Positions 7,804-15,277 of a DNA stretch of 36,526 nucleotides are shown here, in pieces. Position 1 is the first letter of the stretch. Every line of letters begins with the position of its first letter. The DNA comes from Candidatus Eisenbacteria bacterium RBG_16_71_46 (GTDB lineage: Bacteria > Eisenbacteria > RBG-16-71-46). The stretch spans positions 1 through 36,526 of the forward strand of contig MFFQ01000030.1 in assembly GCA_001780165.1 (NCBI GenBank). Reading direction: 5' to 3'. The position numbers and the translations under genes are program-made. The notes beneath the pieces were generated by a model, which had not been told where the DNA came from, did no database searches, and worked only from the letters and a program-made list of their open reading frames with translations.

Positions 7804-7910
7804 GTATCGGGCGCGGATTCGAATCGAAAGCGCCAGCGAAGCGCACCGGTTCGTGCCGATCGGGCCGAAGTGACCGCCCGGTCGCCGGCGCACCAGGCCC
7901 CGGGGGCCCG
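7749..7910. other. non-coding stretch with a relic of an M16 gene end
   Basis: Between the hairpin and the stop of the CBS gene there is no supported gene. Bases 7780-7800 match the 3' end of the M16 peptidase gene at 8678-8698 with three differences. The rest shows no recognisable similarity to that gene. Confidence 0.45.
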
Positions 7911-8345
7911 TCAGCGGCGGTCGAAGATGTAGCTGTTCAGGAACTCGATCGTGGTCTCGTGCTCGGTCACCTCGTGCGCCGTGAGATCGCCGATCGTGAC
8001 GATGCCGCACAGGCCCTTTTCATCCACGACCGGCAGGTGGCGAATGCGCTTGGCGGTCATGACGCCACGGATCTCGGCGAGCGAGGTTTCAGTGCGGCAG
8101 CACGCCACCGGCGTGGTCATGACCTCGCGCACGCGCGTCGTGGCGGGGTCGCGCCGGGCGGCGACGACCCGCCGCAGGATGTCGCGCTCGGTGAAGATCC
8201 CGATCACGCGATCGCCCTCGGTCACGACCAGCCCGCCGATGCCGCGCTCGTTCATACGCCGCGCGGCCTCGAGCGTCGTGTCGTCGGCGCCGATCGAGAC
8301 GACCTCGTTTCCCTTCTTGGCGAGAATCGCGTGGACGGTGAGCAT
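7911..8345 (-). CDS. CBS-pair domain protein
   Basis: A 144-residue stand-alone pair of CBS motifs, a module that binds adenosine nucleotides or SAM and signals energy state. The first CBS covers about residues 8-65 (GGLVVTEGDRVIGIFTERDI); the second about 73-130 (IRHLPVVDEKGLCGIVTIGD). The GIFTERD and GIVTIGD strands are the usual CBS signature. ATG at 8345 is chosen because GGAGGG lies about 6 nt upstream; an upstream in-frame ATG at 8384 lacks this. It is cytoplasmic with no partner domain, so its target is unknown. It lies between two copies of a duplicated gene-end junction, which suggests it was inserted between two formerly adjacent convergent genes. Confidence 0.9.
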   Translation of the reverse strand: MLTVHAILAKKGNEVVSIGADDTTLEAARRMNERGIGGLVVTEGDRVIGIFTERDILRRVVAARRDPATTRVREVMTTPVACCRTETSLAEIRGVMTAKRIRHLPVVDEKGLCGIVTIGDLTAHEVTEHETTIEFLNSYIFDRR

Positions 8346-8515
8346 GGGAGCCCTCCACCGCCCCGCCGCGGCGGGACCATTCACTTCTCCGCCGGCGCCG
8401 GAGGCGCGTGAACACGGTGCGACCGGGAAACCGAAAACCTGGAGCCAGTGTAGACCATTACCGGCGGGTCGTGAATACCCGGTACGGGGGGGCTTGGGGG
8501 CCGACGGGTTCGCGG

Positions 8516-8545
8516 CGAGATTCGAGCCGCTGGTGTCGAATCTCG
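8516..8545. other. perfect 10-bp hairpin
   Basis: CGAGATTCGA (8516-8525), a 10-base loop, and TCGAATCTCG (8536-8545). It lies about 170 bases upstream of the CBS gene start and is less GC-rich than its surroundings. It could be an operator, an RNA hairpin or a mobile-element end; nothing in the sequence decides between these. Confidence 0.4.
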
Positions 8546-8566
8546 GCGATGACGCGTCCGGCGCCT

Positions 8567-8702
8567 CGCCCGGCCCGCCCGCCGCTCCACGTTCTGATCG
8601 GGATAGGGGGGAGCGGCAAGGGCCGGCCCCGACCGGGGACCGGCCCTCGTCTCGTGAGGCGAACCGCTGCGGAGGCGCTACTTCGCGGCCGTGACCGGCT
8701 TG
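8567..8702. repeat. gene-end/terminator junction, copy B
   Basis: Counterpart of copy A (7683-7803). Bases 8567-8597 match the end of the barrel gene with two differences, both synonymous in the barrel frame (CGC to CGG, TTT to TTC), and keep the TGA. A spacer about 17 bases longer than in copy A follows, then the hairpin and the intact 3' end of the M16 gene. No barrel gene lies upstream, so the first part is a relic. Confidence 0.7.
8620..8646 (-). terminator. terminator hairpin of the M16 peptidase gene
   Basis: On the minus strand GGGCCGGTCCC, a 5-base loop and GGGGCCGGCCC follow the M16 stop by about 30 bases, ending in CTT. One position differs from copy A: in minus-strand RNA it is a G-U pair, so the 11-bp stem survives; in plus-strand RNA it would be a C-A mismatch. 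This favours minus-strand function. Confidence 0.65.
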
Positions 8703-11527
8703 CCGTCCGCGGTCATGTCCATGACGGGCCCGAGCTTCAGCGCCTGGATCTGCGGCAGGATCTTGGCCCGGTCACCGACCGCGGTCACCATCATCACGTC
8801 CGGCTTGAGGTCCCGCTTCGTCGCTTCGAACACGTCCTGGGCCGAGATGGACTCGAGCTGAGCGGGCAGCGTCTGATAGTAGTCGGGCGCCTGGTCGAGC
8901 AGGTAGAGCGATCCGATCGTGCCCACCGTGCTGCTGGTGGTCTCGAACAGCGCCGGCAGCGAGCGCGAGATCGACTCCTTCGCCAACGTCAGCTCCTCCT
9001 CGGACAGCGGCTTCTCGGTCATGCCCCGCGCCTCCTTGAACATCTCGGAGATCGAGGCGCCGGTCACGTCGGTGCGCACGCTCGCGCCCACGACCAGCGG
9101 CCCGACGCCGCGATTCTCGCCGAGGAACGAGAACGCCCCGTAGGTGTAGCCCTTCTCCTCGCGCAGGTTCATGTTGAGCCGGCTCGAGAACAGCCCGCCG
9201 AGCACGGTGTTCATGAGGTTGATCTTCTCGAAGTCGGGATCCGAGCGCATCAGGCCCATCTGCCCGACCAGCAACGCGGTTTGCGGCGAGCCCGGCGTGT
9301 CCACGATCACCACCCGCGGCGGCGCCGCCGGTCCCGCGGGAGGCCGCGGGGCCTCGCGACCCGCGCCGCGCCAGGCGCCGAACGCGCTCGTGGCGAGCGA
9401 GCGGGCCTCGGCCTCGGTGAGGTCTCCGGCCAGCACCAGCGCGGCGTTGGCCGGGGTGAACGACGAGCCGTAGAAACCCTCGACGTCCCCGCGGCTCATG
9501 GACTGGAGCGCGACCTCGGTGCCCAGCTCGGTGTGCCCGTAGGGATGTTCCACGCCGTAGAGCCCCGCCCGCATCACCCGCACCGCGGTCTGGAAGGGCG
9601 AGTCCTTCTGCTGCAGTAGCGCGGTGAGCCTCTCGTTCCGCACCCGCGTGATCTGGGCCTCGGGGAAGGCCGGGTGGAGCACCACGTCGGACATGATCGC
9701 GAGCGCGTCGGAGGCGTTGGCCTTGAGCGAGCGCACCGTGACCAGGCTGCCGTCCTGGGTCGAGCCGGTGGACAGCGAGCTGCCGAGGGCCTCGAGGTCG
9801 CGCGCGATCTCCAGCGCCCCGCGCTTCTCCGTGCCCTCGTCGAGCATCGCCGCTGTGAAGCCGGCGAGCCCGAACTTGCCCTGCGGATCCAGCGCGCTGC
9901 CCGAGCGCACCACGAGATGCGCGGCCACCACCGGCAGCTCGTGCGACTCGACCAGGTACACCTTGAGCCCGTTGTCGAGCGCGAACACCTTGGCGGCGGG
10001 CAGCGGCGCGGTGGAGATCGGACCGGCCTTGGGCGCCTGGTTGCGCCACGCCTCCTTCGATTCGACCTTGGCGGCCGTCTTCTCGGTCGCCGCAGGCGCG
10101 GGCGGATTGGACGGGAGCACCTTCTCGCCCGGCACGCCGTACACCACGACGCGCTTGCCGCGGGCGAGCTGGGTGGCGGCGAACTGCTTGACCCCGGTCG
10201 CCGTCACCGCGGCGTAGCGGGCGAGATCCCGGTTGAGGTAGCCGGGGTCACCCACGAACTGGTTGTAGCTGTTGAGCCGATTCGCCACCCCGCGGAAGCC
10301 GCCGAAGTGCTCGAGGCTCACGATCATGTCGGACCAGGTCGCAGTCCGGGCCGCGGACAGCTCCGCCGGGGTCGGGCCGTCCTTCGCCATGCTCGCGAGC
10401 TCGGCGTCGATCGCCTGCTCCAGCTCCTCGGGGGTGTGGCCCGGCTTGGCGGTGGCGGTGATCTGGAACACCGAGCCCAGCGTCAGCGACTGCTGGCTGG
10501 CGTGGACGTCCTGCGCGATCTGCCGGTCGAAGACCAGGCTCTTGTAGAGCCGGCTGGCCTTGCCCCCGCCGAGGATGCGCGCTGCCAGGTCGGCCTCGGC
10601 GTCGCCGGGCTTGAAGATCGGCGAGGTGATCCAGGAAACGTACACGCGCGGCAGCTCGACCTTGTCGGTCACCACCGCGCGCCGCTCGGCGGTGATCGGC
10701 GGGGTCTTCGCCGCGACCTTGGGCACCTCGGGGCCGCGCGGGATCGAGCCGAAGTACTTCTCGACCAGCGCCTTGGTGCGCGCCACGTCGATGTCCCCGA
10801 CGATCGCCAGACTGGCATTGTTGGGGCAGTAATAGCGGCGGAAGAAATCGCGAACGTCCTCGAGCTTCGGGGCCTGGATGTCCTCGTGCGAGCCGATCAC
10901 CGAGGCGTAGTAGGGGTGACCCTTGGGGAACAGCTGGTGCCACACCTCCTCCTCCACCAGGCCGTAGGGGGCGTTCTCGACGCTCTGGCGGCGCTCGTTG
11001 CGCACCACGTCCTGCTGGTTCGAGAGCATGGACTGGTCGAGCCGGTCGAGCAGGAACCCCATGCGGTCGGACTCGAGCCACAGCGCCAGCTCGAGCTGGT
11101 TGGCGGGCACGTCCTCGAGGTAATTGGTGCGGTCGAAGTCCGTGGTGCCGTTGATCATCGAGGCTCCCGCGCCCTCGAGGATCTTGAAGTGCTGGTCCTC
11201 GCCGATGTGCCCCGAGCCCTGGAACATCATGTGCTCGAACAGGTGGGCGAAGCCGGTGCGCCCGGCGGTCTCGTTGGCGGGACCGACGTGGTACCAGAGG
11301 TTGACCCCGACGATCGGCAGCCGCGTGTCACGCCGGAGAATCACGTCGAGACCGTTCTTGAGCGTGTACTTCTCGAATCCGAGATTGACCTCGGGCGCCT
11401 TCGCGCCTCCGGCCGAGACCGCGGCGGCGCCGGAGGCGGGAAGCAGCACGACCAGGGTGGCCAACGCGCAGAGGAAGTGAAGGGGCCTGCGCCGCGGGAT
11501 TCCGGCGGCATGTGCGAACGAGGTCAT
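8678..11527 (-). CDS. M16 family zinc metallopeptidase, two-domain
   Basis: A 949-residue pitrilysin-like peptidase. A signal peptide (about 1-36: basic RRR, then LCALATLVVLLPASGAAA) directs it out of the cytoplasm, probably to the periplasm. The first M16 unit has the inverted zinc motif HLFEH at 95-99, with E178 in VVRNERRQ as the likely third ligand about 80 residues later. The second half (from about 550) is a further M16 fold whose motif is degenerate (AAMLDEGTEKR), as expected for the inactive half of the clam-shell. A Pro/Ala/Lys-rich linker separates the halves. The start at 11527 is supported by AAGGAG about 6 nt upstream; longer readings would run through the dispersed repeat. Monocistronic, with its own terminator. 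Substrates are unknown. Confidence 0.92.
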   Translation of the reverse strand: MTSFAHAAGIPRRRPLHFLCALATLVVLLPASGAAAVSAGGAKAPEVNLGFEKYTLKNGLDVILRRDTRLPIVGVNLWYHVGPANETAGRTGFAHLFEHMMFQGSGHIGEDQHFKILEGAGASMINGTTDFDRTNYLEDVPANQLELALWLESDRMGFLLDRLDQSMLSNQQDVVRNERRQSVENAPYGLVEEEVWHQLFPKGHPYYASVIGSHEDIQAPKLEDVRDFFRRYYCPNNASLAIVGDIDVARTKALVEKYFGSIPRGPEVPKVAAKTPPITAERRAVVTDKVELPRVYVSWITSPIFKPGDAEADLAARILGGGKASRLYKSLVFDRQIAQDVHASQQSLTLGSVFQITATAKPGHTPEELEQAIDAELASMAKDGPTPAELSAARTATWSDMIVSLEHFGGFRGVANRLNSYNQFVGDPGYLNRDLARYAAVTATGVKQFAATQLARGKRVVVYGVPGEKVLPSNPPAPAATEKTAAKVESKEAWRNQAPKAGPISTAPLPAAKVFALDNGLKVYLVESHELPVVAAHLVVRSGSALDPQGKFGLAGFTAAMLDEGTEKRGALEIARDLEALGSSLSTGSTQDGSLVTVRSLKANASDALAIMSDVVLHPAFPEAQITRVRNERLTALLQQKDSPFQTAVRVMRAGLYGVEHPYGHTELGTEVALQSMSRGDVEGFYGSSFTPANAALVLAGDLTEAEARSLATSAFGAWRGAGREAPRPPAGPAAPPRVVIVDTPGSPQTALLVGQMGLMRSDPDFEKINLMNTVLGGLFSSRLNMNLREEKGYTYGAFSFLGENRGVGPLVVGASVRTDVTGASISEMFKEARGMTEKPLSEEELTLAKESISRSLPALFETTSSTVGTIGSLYLLDQAPDYYQTLPAQLESISAQDVFEATKRDLKPDVMMVTAVGDRAKILPQIQALKLGPVMDMTADGKPVTAAK

Positions 11528-11604
11528 GAGAGTTCTCCTTGAGGTGTTGCCGTGAGGGACCGGAACCGTCCCGCGGAGGGTGGACGCTCCGCAGTCGGCG
11601 CGTC

Positions 11605-11638
11605 GCCCGGGTTCGATCAGAATGCGATCGACCCGGGC
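11605..11638. other. long hairpin in the M16 leader
   Basis: GCCCGGGTTCGATC (11605-11618) faces GATCGACCCGGGC (11626-11638) across a 7-base loop, with one bulged T. It lies about 80 bases upstream of the M16 start codon, so it could be a leader attenuator or an operator. The assignment is inferred from position only. Confidence 0.4.
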
Positions 11639-11780
11639 GGTGCGCGGGCCAGAGTGGTCCATCCATCGTCCCGCTGTCCAGCAGGCCCGCCGTGAATCCC
11701 GACCGGCGCCGGACCGGAGACGACGAAGGAGGATCGACCGCGCGGCGGGGCGCGTCCTACGTCCCGAGGGCGCCTGGAGT

Positions 11781-11924
11781 TGGGTTGTGTCCCGGAGATT
11801 GGTGTGCGGCCGAAAAGGGCCACCGCCGGGGAGCCTGGAGCCCCCAAAACCCCCGTGGACCCCGGACTCCACGGCCCACTGGAGGGGGTCCCCGCCCCAA
11901 CACCAATCCTCGGGACACAAAGCT
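11781..11924. repeat. dispersed structured repeat, copy 2
   Basis: Second copy of the element at 3962-4104, same orientation. The terminal inverted repeat is better kept here: TTGTGTCCCG...ATTGGTGT at 11786-11806 and its complement at 11900-11920 match at 19 of 21 positions. The central hairpin is CCGTGGA (11853-11859) with TCCACGG (11868-11874), 7 bp. Pair G11858-C11869 replaces A4039-T4050 of copy 1, a compensatory change that keeps the stem. Confidence 0.78.
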
Positions 11925-12072
11925 AGGGTTGCGGGGAACCGCTTGCCCCGCGCCAGGGGCCGCGCCGGCACCGGCCGCGCTGGCGTGGAGCGCCCACCCC
12001 GGCTATAGTCGGTCCACGCTCCCCCTAGACACGGACCGTTAGCCACGAGGATGGATCCTCGAGGAGTGCCCC

Positions 12073-12618
12073 ATGCGCACGCACTTCGCTCTTCTGCTCG
12101 CCACGCTCTCGCTGCTCGCCCCGCGCTCGCCCGCCGTCGCCGGTGCGCTCGTCGGGGTCGACGCCCTGACCTCCACCGTGCTTCAGGAGGGCCAGAGCTC
12201 GTTCTCGGGCGTCGGCGTCCGCGCGCGGCTCCACCCCGAGCGCCTGATCCGCGAGATCGAGATCATGCCCACGATCGAGTACTGGCGGGCCACCAGCACG
12301 ATCGAGCCGTTCGGCATCCGCTCGATGCGCAAGGACGCCACGCTCGGCGTGGACGCCCGCTACGTCTTCCCGCTCCAAGGCTGGCAGCCCTACGTCGGCG
12401 CCGGTTACGCGGTGCACTTCCTCGCCACCCGCGTCAACGCGCCGAGCCTGGGCCTGGTCGAGGCCTCCGACACGGTCACGCTCGGCAGCCTCGCCGCGCT
12501 GGGCGGCATCAAGGTGCCGCTCGCCGGAAGGGTCGAGAACTTTCTCGAGCTCAAGTACCACTTCGTCGCCGGGCACCGGCAGTTCAAGATCAACTGGGGG
12601 TTGTCCTACAACCTCTAG
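12073..12618 (+). CDS. small outer-membrane beta-barrel protein
   Basis: A 181-residue exported protein with a signal peptide (about 1-23, ending AVA). The rest shows alternating polar and hydrophobic strands with aromatic girdle residues (EYWRATS, YVFPLQGWQPYVGAGYAVHF, FLELKYHF, FKINWGLSYNL), as in 8-stranded OmpA/OmpW-like barrels. GxGYxxxF in the middle is common in this class. The ATG is backed by GAGGAG 7 nt upstream. It stands alone between the divergent M16 gene and the PilX-like gene. Ligand or function cannot be read. The last residue is Leu rather than the usual terminal Phe. Confidence 0.75.
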   Translation: MRTHFALLLATLSLLAPRSPAVAGALVGVDALTSTVLQEGQSSFSGVGVRARLHPERLIREIEIMPTIEYWRATSTIEPFGIRSMRKDATLGVDARYVFPLQGWQPYVGAGYAVHFLATRVNAPSLGLVEASDTVTLGSLAALGGIKVPLAGRVENFLELKYHFVAGHRQFKINWGLSYNL

Positions 12619-13063
12619 ACCCATCGAGGACGCGGCCGGTCCTGCCGACGCGGCGGATGTCGCGCGGAACGCGGTCGCGGGCGGCGGGTCATGCCACTCA
12701 AATCGCCGCGGATCCGTGCATTTTGCCCGCCGCCGGTCCGCCGCCGACCCCCGCGACAGCGGGGGCGCGGGCCCGGGCGGCGGGGCCCCACCCAGGCGGA
12801 TGGCCCCGTTCCGTGTCGCCCGGCCACCTCCATCCGTCGAGCGCGGAGGCGCGGCGAGCGGGCATCAGGATTGCACCGCCCTCGCGCGGCATGTCGCGGC
12901 CGGACCGGCTCTGCGGCCAGCGGCGCCCGAGCGAGGCCTCGTCCACGCGGGGCGGCCGGGGGCGTGCACCCCGGGCCCGCGCGCGGGTGGCCCCGTGGGG
13001 CACGGGGTTCTCCGGGCGCGCGTTGGCCCGCCTCGAGCGCGACGAATCGAGAGGTGGTGCAGC
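12619..13063. other. 445-base GC-rich intergenic region
   Basis: No gene, riboswitch or clear promoter is recognised. The left part holds a terminator-like hairpin (12748-12765) nested in larger GC-rich complementary arms. The right part ends with GAGAGGTGG, the ribosome binding site of the gene at 13064. Confidence 0.5.
12748..12765 (+). terminator. GC hairpin downstream of the barrel gene
   Basis: CCCCCGC (12748-12754), loop GACA, GCGGGGG (12759-12765): a perfect 7-bp stem about 130 bases past the barrel stop. Flanking GCCCGCCGCC (from 12725) and GGCGGCGGGG (about 12776) can extend it. There is no U-tract, so its function as a terminator is a guess. Confidence 0.35.
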
Positions 13064-14317
13064 ATGCGGCCCACTCCACATGTGCCTCGAAGCGAGCGGG
13101 GGATGGCCCTGGTGGTCGCCCTGCTCGTGTTGATGGTGCTGTCGTTGCTGGCGACGGTGCTGATCTCGAGCGTCCAGCTCGAGCGCAAGGTCTCGAGCCA
13201 GGGTCAGCGCGCGATGACCGCGCTCAACTGCGCCGAGGCGGGAATCGGCGAGGCCATCTCGCGCCTGCGCAACGGCGATGCGCCCGACGACGGCAATCCG
13301 CGCCGGGTCACGCAGATCTTCCTCACCGTCCCGGGCGGCGTTCCGGTCACGGGGACGGACACCACCGCACTCAATACCAGCCAGCCGGCGGGCCAGTGGC
13401 TCAGTTACAGCACCGGGGCGAAGGGACCCGACGTCCTCACCATCGAGTACAAGACCGACCCCGCCAGAACCGTGATCTACCGCTTCGACAACACCCGCAA
13501 CCCCGCGATCCAGACGGTCTCCGGGAGGCCGATCTTCCGCATCACCTCGGTGGGGCACCGGGGCAGGGCCTCGGCCACGATCATCACCGAGGTCACCTCG
13601 CGGCCCATGATCGGCGATGCCCGGGCGGCGACCCTGGGTTGGCAGGAGATCAAGTACTCCGAGGACTGCTACGTCTGCGGCTTCAATCACCGCGCCGACA
13701 CGCCGACCGGGACCGCCGCCGCCCACGGCCGCAACGGGGCCCCCTGGGCCTGCAACGAGAACCCCGGCCTGGACCACTGGGAGGTCGGCTACCGGGACCT
13801 GCCGGGCGGCCTGAGCGGGGGCAAGATCGACGGCAAGTCGTCGTCGCAGCAATCCGGAGACCCGCCGGTGCTGGAGAGACAGGCGAGCGGCATGTACGCC
13901 GGGCCCTGGGAGCTGCTGGACATGGACGCCGGGGCCTTCTATTCGTGGCTCGGGAATCCGCGCCCCTCGGCGCCGGGGAGCCTCCACGGCATCACCCACC
14001 TCGACAACGACGGCGTGCGGCAGAACCGGTCGGGAACGTTCAGCATCCCCGGCGGTGACGGCGCGGGCATGATCTACGTCGACGGCGATCTGCGGATCGA
14101 CGGCGACCTCACCTTCCGCGGCGTGATCTACGTCGAGGGCCAGCTCAGGATCGACGCCCACCTGTGGGTGCTCGGCACTGTGGTCGCGGGCCGGAAGCTC
14201 GAGATCAATTCGAAGGACGTGGGCTCCGCGGTGCTCTACAGCAGCGACGCCATCGAGGAGAACCTCTCGAAGTACGGCAACGAGTACACCACCCTGTCGT
14301 GGCGCGAGATCAACTGA
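13064..14317 (+). CDS. PilX-type prepilin-like protein
   Basis: A 417-residue membrane-anchored protein. The N-terminus is ERGMALVVALLVLMVLSLLA (11-30), a single long hydrophobic helix after a short basic leader. An amphipathic stretch follows with NCAEAGIGEAISRL (55-68), the pattern of PilX N-terminal domains of minor type IV pilins. A central region has several Cys (CYVC, WACNE), possibly disulfide-linked. The last ~80 residues (about 335-400) carry repeating VDGDLRIDGDLTFRGVIYVE-type strands, like the beta-helical repeats of bactofilins. The leader lacks the exact G/FTLIE site, normal for PilX. No other pilus gene is near, so its partners must be elsewhere. The start is set by GAGAGGTGG upstream of the ATG. 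Confidence 0.75.
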   Translation: MRPTPHVPRSERGMALVVALLVLMVLSLLATVLISSVQLERKVSSQGQRAMTALNCAEAGIGEAISRLRNGDAPDDGNPRRVTQIFLTVPGGVPVTGTDTTALNTSQPAGQWLSYSTGAKGPDVLTIEYKTDPARTVIYRFDNTRNPAIQTVSGRPIFRITSVGHRGRASATIITEVTSRPMIGDARAATLGWQEIKYSEDCYVCGFNHRADTPTGTAAAHGRNGAPWACNENPGLDHWEVGYRDLPGGLSGGKIDGKSSSQQSGDPPVLERQASGMYAGPWELLDMDAGAFYSWLGNPRPSAPGSLHGITHLDNDGVRQNRSGTFSIPGGDGAGMIYVDGDLRIDGDLTFRGVIYVEGQLRIDAHLWVLGTVVAGRKLEINSKDVGSAVLYSSDAIEENLSKYGNEYTTLSWREIN

Positions 14318-14353
14318 TCGCCCGATCGTAGGGCTCGCGACCGGAAGAGGAAA

Positions 14354-14383
14354 CGGAGGCCGACGTCGCACCGCCGACCTCCG
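14354..14383 (-). terminator. terminator between korB and the PilX-like gene
   Basis: On the minus strand CGGAGG (from 14383) pairs with CCTCCG (to 14354), then TTTCCTCTTCC follows, which is U-rich for this genome. It lies about 50 bases after the korB stop and between convergent genes, so it probably ends the long rnf-kor transcript and perhaps the PilX-like one too. Confidence 0.5.
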
Positions 14384-14434
14384 CCCTTCGGGGACCGCGT
14401 CACATCCTGCCCGGCTGCGGCCCCCTCGGTTCCT

Positions 14435-15277
14435 CTAGTCCTGGGGCTGGACCGTCGTGTCGCCCGCGCCGGGCGCCGGCCAGATCCCCGCCTCACCCCA
14501 GCGCAGCGCGCCGGCCATGGCCGGCGCCTGATCCGGCGGGCGGCGGTAGATCACGCCGAGCGGAAAGCGATCGGCCACCGCCAGCTCGCAGGCGCGCGCG
14601 AAGTCCGTGGGATCGTGCTCGGCCGGCAGCGGGTCGCAGCGGCCGTACAGATCGTCCGCGTAGGTCTGGGGCTGGTAGGTGGCGCACGCCGCGAGGATCT
14701 GAACGAACGCGAAGCCCGGGTAGCGGATCGCCTCGCGCACGACCTCGCGCAGCTGGGGCAGGTTGCCGGCGTGAGCGCGGGCGACGAAGCCGCAGCCCGA
14801 GCTCAGCACCAGGAACACCGGGTTCAACGGGCGCTCCTCACCCCCGGCAAGCCCCAGGGACTGCTTCAGCTCCACCGAGGTCGTGGGCGAGGCCTGGCCC
14901 TTGGTGAGCCCGTAGATGCCGTTGTCCAGCACCAGGTAGGTGAGATCCACGTTGCGCCGGATCGCGTGCGGAATGTGCCCGAGCCCGATGCTGAAGCCGT
15001 CGCCGTCGCCGCCCACCACCACGACGGTCAGCTCCGGGCGCGAGAGCTTGAGCCCGCTCGCGATCGGCAGGGCGCGTCCATGGATCGAGTTGAACGAGTA
15101 GGCCCGCAGGTAGCCCGGGAGCCGGCTCGAGCAGCCGATGCCCGAGATCACGCCCAGCTTCTCGGGCGGGACCTCGAGGTCGCTGAGCGCCTGGGTCAGG
15201 CCCTTGAGCACGCCGAAGTCGCCGCAGCGCGCGCACCACACCGGCTCCAGCTCGGTCCGATAGTCCTTGGGTTTCAT
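14435..15277 (-). CDS. korB: 2-oxoacid:ferredoxin oxidoreductase beta subunit, KorB-like
   Basis: A 280-residue thiamine-diphosphate-binding subunit of an OFOR, probably the 2-oxoglutarate type; with KorA it interconverts 2-oxoglutarate, CoA and oxidised ferredoxin with succinyl-CoA, CO2 and reduced ferredoxin. Seen: VWCARCGD with C15 and C18, GIGCSSR with C49, and C198 near the end, the four Cys that hold the [4Fe-4S] cluster; GGDGDGFSIG (89-98), the ThDP pyrophosphate/Mg motif, completed by NGIYGLTKGQ (119-128). The length is normal for KorB. ATG overlaps the TGA of korA (ATGA at 15274-15277). It is the last gene of the rnf transcript. The 2-oxoglutarate assignment rests on overall family likeness; other 2-oxoacids are possible. 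Confidence 0.88.
   Translation of the reverse strand: MKPKDYRTELEPVWCARCGDFGVLKGLTQALSDLEVPPEKLGVISGIGCSSRLPGYLRAYSFNSIHGRALPIASGLKLSRPELTVVVVGGDGDGFSIGLGHIPHAIRRNVDLTYLVLDNGIYGLTKGQASPTTSVELKQSLGLAGGEERPLNPVFLVLSSGCGFVARAHAGNLPQLREVVREAIRYPGFAFVQILAACATYQPQTYADDLYGRCDPLPAEHDPTDFARACELAVADRFPLGVIYRRPPDQAPAMAGALRWGEAGIWPAPGAGDTTVQPQD

Larger units (their letters stand above)
8346..8677. other. 332-base intergenic region upstream of the CBS gene
   Basis: No gene is supported. It should contain the CBS gene promoter, a perfect 10-bp hairpin (8516-8545), a relic of the barrel gene's last 11 codons (8565-8597), and the M16 terminator (8620-8646). Confidence 0.5.
11528..12072. other. 545-base divergent intergenic region
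   Basis: No gene is supported. It contains a strong hairpin in the M16 leader (11605-11638), copy 2 of the dispersed repeat (11781-11924), and a possible -10 sequence TATAGT (12003-12008) ahead of the barrel gene at 12073. Apparent ORFs here arise from the repeat and GC bias. Confidence 0.6.

Noticed and set aside
7780-7860. A separate gene or tRNA near GATTCGAATC at about 7817
   Set aside because: It resembles a T-arm only by a short palindrome. No acceptor or anticodon stem can be formed, and the coding frame here is only an M16 end relic.
11539-12042. Open frames over the M16/barrel intergenic region, and an N-terminal extension of the M16 peptidase
   Set aside because: The extension would add ~170 residues of low-complexity sequence through the dispersed repeat, ahead of a good signal peptide with its own ribosome binding site at 11527.
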